Below are positions 12,767-19,271 of a stretch of DNA of 19,271 bases, piece after piece (the first letter of the stretch is position 1; every line of letters begins with the position of its first letter). The DNA comes from Oscillospiraceae bacterium (GTDB lineage: Bacteria > Bacillota > Clostridia > Oscillospirales > CAG-272): the NCBI GenBank assembly GCA_009788105.1, contig WQSD01000003.1, positions 1-19,271 on the forward strand, written 5' to 3'. A program made the position numbers and the translations under genes. A model generated the notes under the pieces. That model was not told the origin of the DNA, searched no databases, and was given only the letters and a program-made list of their open reading frames with translations.

Positions 12767-15250
12767 CTATCCCCAGCTTTCCCCAATGCTAACATCAACA
12801 AGCAGGGGTACAGCCAGCCCCTCTCCTGCCTGCTCCATTTCACGGCGAAGGATTTCAGCGACGGCGTCGGCATCCTTGGCGGCACAATCAACGATAAGTT
12901 CGTCATGTACCTGCATCACGAGAAATGCGTCCAGATTTGCGGTGGCAAGCTGCCGCTCAACTGCAATCATTGCCGCCTTGATAATATCCGCCGCACTGCC
13001 CTGTAATGGACTGTTCTTGGCTATCCGCTCCCCAAGGTTACGGATAGTCGCCTTTTTGCTGGTTAGCTCTGGAATATACCGCCTGCGCCCCATCAGGGTG
13101 GACACATATCCCCGCTCCGTCCCCTCGGCGATAGTTTGCTCCATGTACGCGGCAATTTTCGGGTAGCTTTCCATATAGCCTTGGATAAACTTCGCCGCCT
13201 CTTTCCGCGTAATACCAAGGTCGGTGGCAAGCCCAAAGTCCCCCATGCCGTAGATAATGCCAAAGTTCACCGCCTTTGCCCGCTTGCGCATATCCTCGGT
13301 GACAAAAGGCAGGGGGGTGTCGAACACCAGAGAGGCGGTCAGGGTGTGAATGTCCACCCCCTCGGCGAAAGCGGAAAGCATATTCTCGTCACCGCACAAA
13401 TGGGCAAGCAAACGAAGCTCAATCTGGGAGTAGTCGGCACAAATCAGCACTCTTCCCGTGTCACGAGGAACAAAATATCGGCGAAGTTGTCGCCCTGCCT
13501 CTGTGCGGACGGGAATGTTCTGTAGGTTCGGCTCAACGCTGGACAGTCGCCCGGTGGCTGTACCGGTCTGTTTGAATGTGGTATGCACCAGCCCCGCCGA
13601 GGTGACAGCAGAAAGCAACCCCTCGCAGTAGGTGGAGTGGAGCTTTGCAAGGTGGCGGTATTCGAGAATACAGGGGATTATTGGGTGATACGGGGCAAGT
13701 TTTTGCAGGGTTTCAGCGTCTGTGGACGCCCCTGTCTTTGTTTTTTTCAGAGGCGGCAAGCCAAGTCTGCCGTACAGAATTTCCCCAAGCTGTTTTGGGG
13801 AGTTTAGGTTGAACTCCTCCCCTGCAAGAGCGTGAACTTCCGATTGGAGGGCGGTCAGCTTGCCTGCCAGCTCGACCCCATAGGCACGCAAGCCTGCTGA
13901 ATCAAGGGCGAACCCTGCGTGTTCCATGCGGGCAAGGGTTTTTGCTGCAGGGATTTCTAATTCCATGGCGAGGGGGTTATCTTCGTCAAGCATTCTGTCT
14001 TTGTAGTAGGTGAACAAGTCGTACAAAACCGCCACGTCATCTTCTCCGTCCATGGACTGCCCTGCAACAGAAGCAACATTTGCAGGGGAATATTCTCCAT
14101 TCGCTACGGCGGAAAGGGCGTAAGCCGTCAGTTTAATGTCGAACATATCAACCAGGCTTATTTCTACTCCTGAAGCAAGCAATCTGCGGTAAAATGGCTT
14201 GCTGTCAAAGGTGCAAACCGCACCTTGCCACAGGGGTGCAAGCTCCCCCAGGTCGGTGTATTCGGCACAAAGCACACCATCGTCAGTCAAAATTGTGATG
14301 GTGGTATCTTCGAGATGAAAGAAGAGAGGGGCGTTAGATTTGGCGGCGATAAGCTGGTCAAGGCTGACCTCCCTCACCGCTTGCTTTTTAGGAGCGGTAA
14401 CGTCCATTCGCTTTAGCAACGAGGTGAAGTTCAGCTCTCGCAGAAGGGCGGGGAGGGCTTCGCCGTGGGGTTGCAGGGCAATGTCTGCAAGCTCAAAGCC
14501 GAGTGGCACGTCGCACATAATCCGCCCAAGCTCCAATGACAGGTAGGCATCATCTCGCCCCCCCTCTAACTTAGCACGCAACCCTGCGGAAATGCCTTTG
14601 TCGTCGAGATTTGCGTACACTCCATCAAGGTCGCCGTACTGGGAGATTAGCTTCAGGGCAGTCTTTTCGCCCACGCCCGCCACACCCGGTATGTTGTCCG
14701 ACGCATCTCCCATCAGGGCTTTCACGGACAGTAGCTGGGCGGGGGTGACGCCGTATTTTGCGGTGACGTCAGCGGGGGTCATGGTGGCGGTGTCCCCTTT
14801 GCTGATGAGCATGGCGGAGACGCCTTCGCTCACTAATTGCAGCCCATCACGATCACCGGACAGGATAAAGGCGTGACCGCCTTCGCTTGCCGCGCGGGTG
14901 GCGAGAGTGCCCATGATGTCGTCTGCCTCATAGCCCTCTAACTCCACCACAGCAATGCCCATGGCACGGAGGACCTCTTTTGCCAGAGGCATTTGCTCTC
15001 GCAGTTCGTCGGGCATTTTACTGCGGGTGGCTTTGTAATCCTGGTATGCACGGTGGCGGTGGGTGGGGGCAGACAGGTCAAAGCAGGCGGCGACAAAGTG
15101 AAAATCACCCTGCTCCAAAATGGGAAGCAGGGTGCCAAGCATGCCGTATACTGCGTTAGTATGCCGCCCGTCCGCCGCCGTTAGGGGCGGAATACCGTAG
15201 AACGAGCGGTTTAAGATGTTGTTTGTGTCGATTAGTAGAGTTTTTTTCAT
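12767..15250 (-). CDS. polA: DNA polymerase I
   Basis: Pol I fills gaps and removes RNA primers. The protein has 827 residues. The N-terminal 5' nuclease is intact by motif: LLIDTNN, EGYEADDIMG, SGDRDGLQLV and GDASDNIPGVAGVG. The middle region (about 300-440) lacks the DxE motif of the 3'-5' proofreading exonuclease, with LFFHLEDT in its place, so it is probably non-proofreading, as in Bacillus and Thermus enzymes. The polymerase core has motif A DYSQIELR (Asp606), motif B RAKAVNFGIIYG (Lys659, Tyr667) and motif C QVHDELIVD (Asp783-Glu784). The start overlaps the stop of the TOPRIM gene (ATGA), with no strong ribosome binding site of its own, so translation may depend on the upstream gene. 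GC-rich (33 of 60 in one sampled line). Confidence 0.97.
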   Translation of the reverse strand: MKKTLLIDTNNILNRSFYGIPPLTAADGRHTNAVYGMLGTLLPILEQGDFHFVAACFDLSAPTHRHRAYQDYKATRSKMPDELREQMPLAKEVLRAMGIAVVELEGYEADDIMGTLATRAASEGGHAFILSGDRDGLQLVSEGVSAMLISKGDTATMTPADVTAKYGVTPAQLLSVKALMGDASDNIPGVAGVGEKTALKLISQYGDLDGVYANLDDKGISAGLRAKLEGGRDDAYLSLELGRIMCDVPLGFELADIALQPHGEALPALLRELNFTSLLKRMDVTAPKKQAVREVSLDQLIAAKSNAPLFFHLEDTTITILTDDGVLCAEYTDLGELAPLWQGAVCTFDSKPFYRRLLASGVEISLVDMFDIKLTAYALSAVANGEYSPANVASVAGQSMDGEDDVAVLYDLFTYYKDRMLDEDNPLAMELEIPAAKTLARMEHAGFALDSAGLRAYGVELAGKLTALQSEVHALAGEEFNLNSPKQLGEILYGRLGLPPLKKTKTGASTDAETLQKLAPYHPIIPCILEYRHLAKLHSTYCEGLLSAVTSAGLVHTTFKQTGTATGRLSSVEPNLQNIPVRTEAGRQLRRYFVPRDTGRVLICADYSQIELRLLAHLCGDENMLSAFAEGVDIHTLTASLVFDTPLPFVTEDMRKRAKAVNFGIIYGMGDFGLATDLGITRKEAAKFIQGYMESYPKIAAYMEQTIAEGTERGYVSTLMGRRRYIPELTSKKATIRNLGERIAKNSPLQGSAADIIKAAMIAVERQLATANLDAFLVMQVHDELIVDCAAKDADAVAEILRREMEQAGEGLAVPLLVDVSIGESWG

Positions 15251-15798
15251 TTGGTTAATTCTGCTATTCTTTTTACTCCCGTAACAAAAAATCCAAAACT
15301 ACTGGAAGTGTTGTTGTCAATATCCATATGGGGAGCGATTTTTCTTGCACCGCTTATTGCATTGTAATTCGAGACATGTTTTCGCAGTTCAAGTTTGGCG
15401 TTATGTATGTTATCAACGACTCGATATTTGCTTTTATTTCTTAATTTCATTAAGTTTGGGCTGTCATAAGCTGTTGATACAGCATTAAGGTCACCAAAGT
15501 ACCAAGATTCTAACTCTTTGCAAACAATTCTAACGAGGACTTGTTTATTAGTATCCTTACATAAATCCAACAATCTCTGTTTTAATTTTTTGCAATCGTG
15601 ACTATCCTGGTCATGTACGACAACAAATTTCACATTTGGATCATTTCTAATTTTAAGTGTACGAGGTATAGACTTTTGCAAGTCGCTTTTGCCTTCGTGA
15701 GGGATAGTTTCAAAATCTATATTCGGTATTATTTTTGGCAACAAAACGTCTAACAACACTTTCATCGAGGGTTCTTCAAGTAAAAATACTAATTTCAT
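15247..15798 (-). CDS. DUF4276-like TOPRIM protein, partner of the adjacent ATPase
   Basis: This 183-residue protein has the layout of the DUF4276/TOPRIM group: MKLVFLLEEPSMKVLL with acidic Glu8-Glu9, then KFVVVHDQDSHDC with Asp63-x-Asp65, then RIVCKELESWYFGDL. TOPRIM domains use the first Glu and the DxD to bind metal for phosphodiester chemistry, so a nuclease is the likely activity. The ATG at 15798 begins the domain exactly; a TTG at 15816 and an ATG at 15810 are in-frame alternatives overlapping the ATPase stop. The gene is AT-rich and tightly coupled to the ATPase upstream, and its stop overlaps the polA start by 4 bases. ATPase plus TOPRIM in two genes recalls PARIS (AriA-AriB), AbiL and split OLD systems. 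The defence role is inference. Confidence 0.78.
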   Translation of the reverse strand: MKLVFLLEEPSMKVLLDVLLPKIIPNIDFETIPHEGKSDLQKSIPRTLKIRNDPNVKFVVVHDQDSHDCKKLKQRLLDLCKDTNKQVLVRIVCKELESWYFGDLNAVSTAYDSPNLMKLRNKSKYRVVDNIHNAKLELRKHVSNYNAISGARKIAPHMDIDNNTSSSFGFFVTGVKRIAELTK

Positions 15799-15802
15799 AA
15801 TT

Positions 15803-16999
15803 TTATGCATCCCCAATCAAATTTTTTGCTTCTTTAAGCAAATCTCCTCTTTTCCATAGATAACCTAACAGCTCACCTTCATCAATAAAAGCTTTTATTT
15901 GAGGTGAATTTTTCATACGAACAATTTTTGTATAGCCATTTTCTTTAATTAAACAGAATAATTCGTCCAATTCAACCGAATTAAGAAAATCTGGTGAATG
16001 TGTGGATATGAAAACTTGCCCTCCTACCTGTGTTTGCGAATATTCCCGAAATTCTTCGGTCAGTTCCATTAAAAGTTCAGGGTATAGTTGGTTTTCAGGT
16101 TCTTCGACACACAATAAAGCATGGCGATTTGGCTCGTTTAATAAAACAAGATATGAAAACATTTTAATCGTGCCGTCTGAAACAAATCTTGCGGAAAATG
16201 GATTTTTGAAGCGACCATCTTGGAACTTTAGCACTATATTACCATCTTCCATTTGTTTCGCTTCGACAGCGGAAACGCCTGGTATTCGCTGCTTCATCTT
16301 TTCCAAAATACTAACGAACATTTTTTGATGATGTTCGTAGATGTATTTGGTAACATGAGCAAGATTGTCACCAGTTTTCGATAAAGTTTCGCTATATTCT
16401 CCGCTTTGCCTTCTTGCTTCGTTAATATGAAAATCAGAAACGTGCCAGTCTTCAATTAGTTTTCTAAAAGCAGAGATAACAAAAAACTCTTCAAATTGGC
16501 CAAGTCCTTTAATAGCAAGAATATCAGGTTTTGATAGTTTTTGGTGGACTCTGTTTGCGTTTTTCAAGTCATCTTTGGTTTTTAATTCGCCTTGTGCAGC
16601 ACGACCTTCGCCGTTTTTGAAGTCAAGAATGTTATAAAGCGCGCCTGATTGCCCTCGGCGCATTTTCATTACTTCTCTTTCAATGACAGGTAAGCCATTT
16701 TTTTTGCCAATTTCTAATTCGTACGTGACTTTAGGGTCTTTGGGATTGGGGCGGAATTTAATTTCAAATTTAATGGTGCCGCTTTGTTCTCTTGAAATAA
16801 CCTCATCAAAGCCACCACGTCTATTTATTGCATTGCTTACATTTGTGCTAAGACAATCATGCAAAAAACCAAAAATGTCAAAAAAGGTTGATTTTCCAAC
16901 GCCGTTTTGACCCATAAACACAGCCATGTTTGGAATGTCTTCAACTTCAACTTTTTGGAATACTTTGAAGTTTTCCACAGAGATTTTTTCGATTTTCAT
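15803..16999 (-). CDS. AAA/ABC-type ATPase (AAA_21, OLD/RecF-like), probable defence sensor
   Basis: This is a 398-residue soluble ATPase. It opens with KIEKISVENFKVFQ, the RecF/OLD-like start, and has Walker A GQNGVGKST (Lys36), an ABC-signature-like FVSDGTIKMFSYLVLL, Walker B ALLCVEEPENQLYP (Glu299-Glu300) and an H-loop FISTHSPDFL (His334). The middle part, about 100-240, is charged and not recognisable. Such ATPases dimerise head to tail on ATP; in OLD, PARIS and AbiL-type systems they hold a TOPRIM or RNase effector until phage is sensed. The AGAGG binding site is 5-6 bases from the ATG. It follows the small membrane-protein gene by 32 bases and precedes the TOPRIM gene with almost no gap. 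It is AT-rich (21 G/C in one sampled 60-base line) beside GC-rich polA. Confidence 0.85.
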   Translation of the reverse strand: MKIEKISVENFKVFQKVEVEDIPNMAVFMGQNGVGKSTFFDIFGFLHDCLSTNVSNAINRRGGFDEVISREQSGTIKFEIKFRPNPKDPKVTYELEIGKKNGLPVIEREVMKMRRGQSGALYNILDFKNGEGRAAQGELKTKDDLKNANRVHQKLSKPDILAIKGLGQFEEFFVISAFRKLIEDWHVSDFHINEARRQSGEYSETLSKTGDNLAHVTKYIYEHHQKMFVSILEKMKQRIPGVSAVEAKQMEDGNIVLKFQDGRFKNPFSARFVSDGTIKMFSYLVLLNEPNRHALLCVEEPENQLYPELLMELTEEFREYSQTQVGGQVFISTHSPDFLNSVELDELFCLIKENGYTKIVRMKNSPQIKAFIDEGELLGYLWKRGDLLKEAKNLIGDA

Positions 17000-17031
17000 A
17001 GTTACCTCTCAATAAAATAGTGATTTTCCCC

Positions 17032-17583
17032 CTACCGCCCCTCGGGAACATAAAGAAAATTTTCCAGCACTCCAAGAAACCATGGTAACAACTGTACCAC
17101 GCCAATTGCCATTACGAAAAAAACAACGACAACAAGCAAAAAGCTCCAGATAGAGCTGCCTTTTTTCTCGAATCGCACTTGGGCGCGATGTTTCAAGTCC
17201 TCGGGGATATAAAACTTTCCGTTGGCAAGGTTTACGCTACTGCGAACGACAGGGCGTGGCAAGCCGTCGTCGTCCAAAACAAGTTCGTCTTCGGCTTCAA
17301 AGATGATGCTGGATAGTGCGGTTTTGCCGCGCAAGTGGCGGCGGATACCGTATTTTTTGCCATATCCAAGTTCTTCAAGAGTTTTGGCGGTTTCGGGAGA
17401 GGTGGCATTTTCGGCAATAATAGAGCGGACGAACCGCCCCACCACATTTTTTTGATACAGAGCAACAGCAGAGGCAATTACAATACCGATATATATCCCC
17501 CACACAATCATGGCGGCGGTGGTATCAATACTGCCTGTGCCAAAGCCAAAATATTCAATCAAAAGGTCAAAAAAATGTGCCAT
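17032..17583 (-). CDS. Small membrane protein with two transmembrane helices, unknown function
   Basis: This 183-residue protein has two likely membrane segments, about 22-43 (TAAMIVWGIYIGIVIASAVA) and about 145-168 (rich in Val/Phe). The roughly 100-residue part between them is soluble and contains NVVGRFVRSII, an ETAKTLEELGYGKKYGIRRHLRG stretch interrupted by Gly, an acidic EAEDELVLDDDG patch, and KFYIPEDLKHRA. The basic residues next to both helices place this part in the cytoplasm. AAAGGAGG six bases from the ATG is the best ribosome binding site in the window. I recognise no family. It sits between the MORN protein and the ATPase; no terminator is visible on either side, so all may share a transcript with polA. 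Confidence 0.75.
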   Translation of the reverse strand: MAHFFDLLIEYFGFGTGSIDTTAAMIVWGIYIGIVIASAVALYQKNVVGRFVRSIIAENATSPETAKTLEELGYGKKYGIRRHLRGKTALSSIIFEAEDELVLDDDGLPRPVVRSSVNLANGKFYIPEDLKHRAQVRFEKKGSSIWSFLLVVVVFFVMAIGVVQLLPWFLGVLENFLYVPEGR

Positions 17584-17596
17584 GAAAACCTCCTTT

Positions 17597-17725
17597 GATA
17601 ATTAAGAATTAAGAATGAAAAATGAAGAATTGATGTAAATTTGCTACGCAAATAGTTTTATTGAAAAGGACACATTTCTATCATAAAATCTTAATTCTTC
17701 TTCTGCATTTTTAATTCTTAATTCC
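17597..17725. repeat. GAATTAA-type repeats in inverted pair
   Basis: An AATTAAGAATTAAGAATG-type run at 17599-17632 and the same kind of sequence on the opposite strand at 17690-17725 face each other. Between them is a small stem ATTTGC-TAC-GCAAAT (17639-17653). The same two parts recur at 18984-19052. These are dispersed intergenic repeats; I see no promoter in this gap that I would defend. Confidence 0.6.
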
Positions 17726-17731
17726 TCTGCC

Positions 17732-18964
17732 TTATTCCGTTTCTTCTACAGCATAATCGTTGGTATATTCGCCGTCGTTTTCAGGAGGGGCTTCAGGTGG
17801 CGATGTGCCCGGAGGAGTGCCACAGCGACGAATCAAGCCGTCTTCAAAATATCCTGTGTATGTTCGTCCGCTTGGCCAGGTGTATGTGCCACTGCCGTGC
17901 ATACGATTGTTGTAAAACTCCCCTTCAAACATAGCACCGGAGCCACCCCACATATATATGCCCCAGCCGGTGCGGACATCATTGTAAAATGCACCCACAT
18001 AGCGGTCAAAAATGGGTTCTCCTGTTTCTTGGTTGTGTCCGCGAAAGATATACAAAATGCCGTCGTTTTCTCTTGCTTCGCCGTTCACATAATAACGTGT
18101 GTGCATACGGTTGCGGTAGAAAGGACCCTCGTATCGTGAGCCGTTCTCGAAGAAATAGCGTCCCATCCCGTGGCGATAGCCATTGTAAAAGTTGCCCTCA
18201 AAGCGACTTTGCGGAGCGTCATCGGCGGCAGTAGCCCATGTGTAGGTGCAACCGCAGTCAAGTCTGCCAATATGTTGCGGCGGACAGTGTGGCACACCAT
18301 TAAGGAAATAGCCCTCGAAAACATCTCCGTTAAGGAAGATATAACGCCCGCGTCCGTTTGGCTGATTATTTCGGAAATATCCAATGAACACATCACCATT
18401 GCTAAGCTCTAATCGACCTTCCCCTGTCCGTTGAAAGTCCACAATTTGCCCGGTAAAAACGCTTCCGTCGTTAAATTCGATACGCTGCTCTCCGGTAGTT
18501 AGCAGAGACACCGAGCCACGCAAGCCGTTTGGCATATGAAGTGTGCCTGTTAGTAGTTGCCCATCACGATTTTGTCGTCCGAAAAAGGTAACGGTGTGCC
18601 GCTCCCCTGTTGCTAAATCGGTGACAGGGTGGCGGGAGTAGCTAAAACCAAGAACAGTAAACGCCAACAAAACGGCTATTAGCAACGCAAAAATCACCAT
18701 GACAGTAATTGTCACAGTTTTGCGAATGCGCGTTTGGGCAAGCTCTTTGCGTCGGTTTCTTTTGCGACGAGGAGGAGGGGCGCCAATGTTGCCGTTTGGT
18801 TGCTGTTGCACTCTTTGGGCAGGAGGGCGAGCGGAAGGTTGACTGCTTTGTTCCGCGGTGGGACGCTGATTTTCCTGTTGAGGTGCAGGTTTTTTCTGTC
18901 CAACATCTCCGGGATTGCGAGATGCACGTGCAGGACGCTTGTTGTTATTGTTGTTTTCGTTCAT
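17732..18964 (-). CDS. Membrane-anchored MORN-repeat protein
   Basis: The protein has 410 residues. Residues 1-65 are low-complexity Asn/Gln/Pro/Arg, followed by a basic cluster (66-73) and one transmembrane helix at about 84-107, with no signal cleavage site. From about 135 to 385 come MORN-type repeats with the Y-x-G-x-(F/W)-x-(N/D)-G-x(2)-(H/N)-G-x-G pattern, such as FIGYFRNNQPNGRGRYIF, FEGNFYNGYRHGMGRYFF and FEGEFYNNRMHGSGTYTW. A Pro/Glu-rich tail ends the protein. By the positive-inside rule the MORN part lies outside the membrane. MORN repeats bind lipid or protein partners; here the partner is unknown. The AGGAG site is 6 bases from the ATG. The gene upstream is not in the window. Confidence 0.85.
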   Translation of the reverse strand: MNENNNNNKRPARASRNPGDVGQKKPAPQQENQRPTAEQSSQPSARPPAQRVQQQPNGNIGAPPPRRKRNRRKELAQTRIRKTVTITVMVIFALLIAVLLAFTVLGFSYSRHPVTDLATGERHTVTFFGRQNRDGQLLTGTLHMPNGLRGSVSLLTTGEQRIEFNDGSVFTGQIVDFQRTGEGRLELSNGDVFIGYFRNNQPNGRGRYIFLNGDVFEGYFLNGVPHCPPQHIGRLDCGCTYTWATAADDAPQSRFEGNFYNGYRHGMGRYFFENGSRYEGPFYRNRMHTRYYVNGEARENDGILYIFRGHNQETGEPIFDRYVGAFYNDVRTGWGIYMWGGSGAMFEGEFYNNRMHGSGTYTWPSGRTYTGYFEDGLIRRCGTPPGTSPPEAPPENDGEYTNDYAVEETE

Positions 18965-18983
18965 ATGGACTCCTGTTGAAATG

Positions 18984-19052
18984 AAGAATTAGGGTAGAAT
19001 GAAGAATTAAAAATGAAAAATGAAGAATTAAGGTAGATTTGCTTCGCAAATC
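18984..19052. repeat. GAATTAA-type repeat with GATTTGC hairpin
   Basis: AGAATTA/ATGAAGAATTA tandem-like units are followed by the stem GATTTGC-TTC-GCAAATC (19036-19052). It is the same combination as at 17597-17653 and leads directly into repeat copy E. Confidence 0.6.
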
Positions 19053-19058
19053 GATGAC

Positions 19059-19211
19059 TGAAGAAAAAGGTCAAGGTCAAAAGAAAAGGAGGGTGACCGT
19101 GGGACGCCGTCCCACACCCTGCCGCTTTTTGTAAAAAGCGGGCAAAAACTTCTTAACGCAAAAGCATTTCATGCTTTTGTAACAAAGTTTTTGAGGTTCT
19201 TAGGAACTTTT
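19059..19211 (+). repeat. Multi-hairpin repeat module, copy E (right edge)
   Basis: In order: AAAAAGGTCAAGG; GTGGGAC-GCC-GTCCCAC (stem sequence and loop differ from copies A-D but pairing is kept); CCGCTTTTT/AAAAAGCGG; AAAAGCAT-TTC-ATGCTTTT; a run with AAAGTTTTTGAGG. The 3' part diverges from copies B-D after that. The window ends 60 bases later without a recognisable gene. Confidence 0.8.
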
Positions 19212-19271
19212 TTCAAAGCCCTTGTGAGCGCCGAAGGTTGCGGCATTGGCGGCTTGCGAATTTGTGCTCCC

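Noticed and set aside
16971..16979. TTTTCCACA as a further DnaA box near the ATPase start
   Set aside because: A lone imperfect match inside an AT-rich coding region, far from the cluster; chance occurrence is likely.

Overview
The window carries the replication-initiation and gyrase region of a bacterial chromosome. All 15 genes I accept read leftward, on the minus strand. The Bacillota-type order dnaA, dnaN, recF, gyrB, gyrA, purine-rich ribosome binding sites, a clear sigma-70-type promoter, a DnaA-trio-like origin, a His-less HPr-like protein and abundant hairpin repeats suggest an uncultured member of the Clostridia, perhaps Oscillospirales. That placement is inference. Base composition is uneven: the core genes look GC-rich, while the restriction-modification pair, the ATPase/TOPRIM pair and the transposase are markedly AT-rich.

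Layout in the direction of transcription (right to left). A MORN-repeat membrane protein (18964-17732) and a small two-helix membrane protein (17583-17032) are followed closely by an AAA ATPase (16999-15803) and a DUF4276-like TOPRIM protein (15798-15247), which overlaps the start of polA (15250-12767) by 4 bases. After a repeat module and an intrinsic terminator comes dnaA with its promoter (12389-11037). A 765-base gap with the probable oriC (DnaA boxes, GC cluster, DnaA-trio-like repeats, AT-rich zone) separates it from dnaN (10271-9039). Another repeat module precedes a very tight gene string: a small coiled-coil ORF, recF, a beta-class DNA methyltransferase, a PD-(D/E)XK restriction enzyme, gyrB, a REP-associated tyrosine transposase (RAYT) and gyrA, then a Crh/HPr-like small protein. 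The far left end (1-415) is repeat-rich and noncoding.

Three things stand out. First, palindromic elements starting GTAGGGG lie inside the reading frames of gyrA, gyrB (one each) and the RAYT gene between them (two). Every copy is in a frame that avoids the TAG stop, and the three sense copies are all read as Val-Gly. Second, a roughly 200-base multi-hairpin repeat occurs at least five times, with stems that change sequence but keep pairing; two copies flank dnaN in opposite orientation. Third, two probable defence modules, a type II restriction-modification pair and an ATPase/TOPRIM pair related in design to OLD, PARIS and AbiL systems, are wired into the recF-gyrB and polA transcription units with overlapping or nearly abutting genes.
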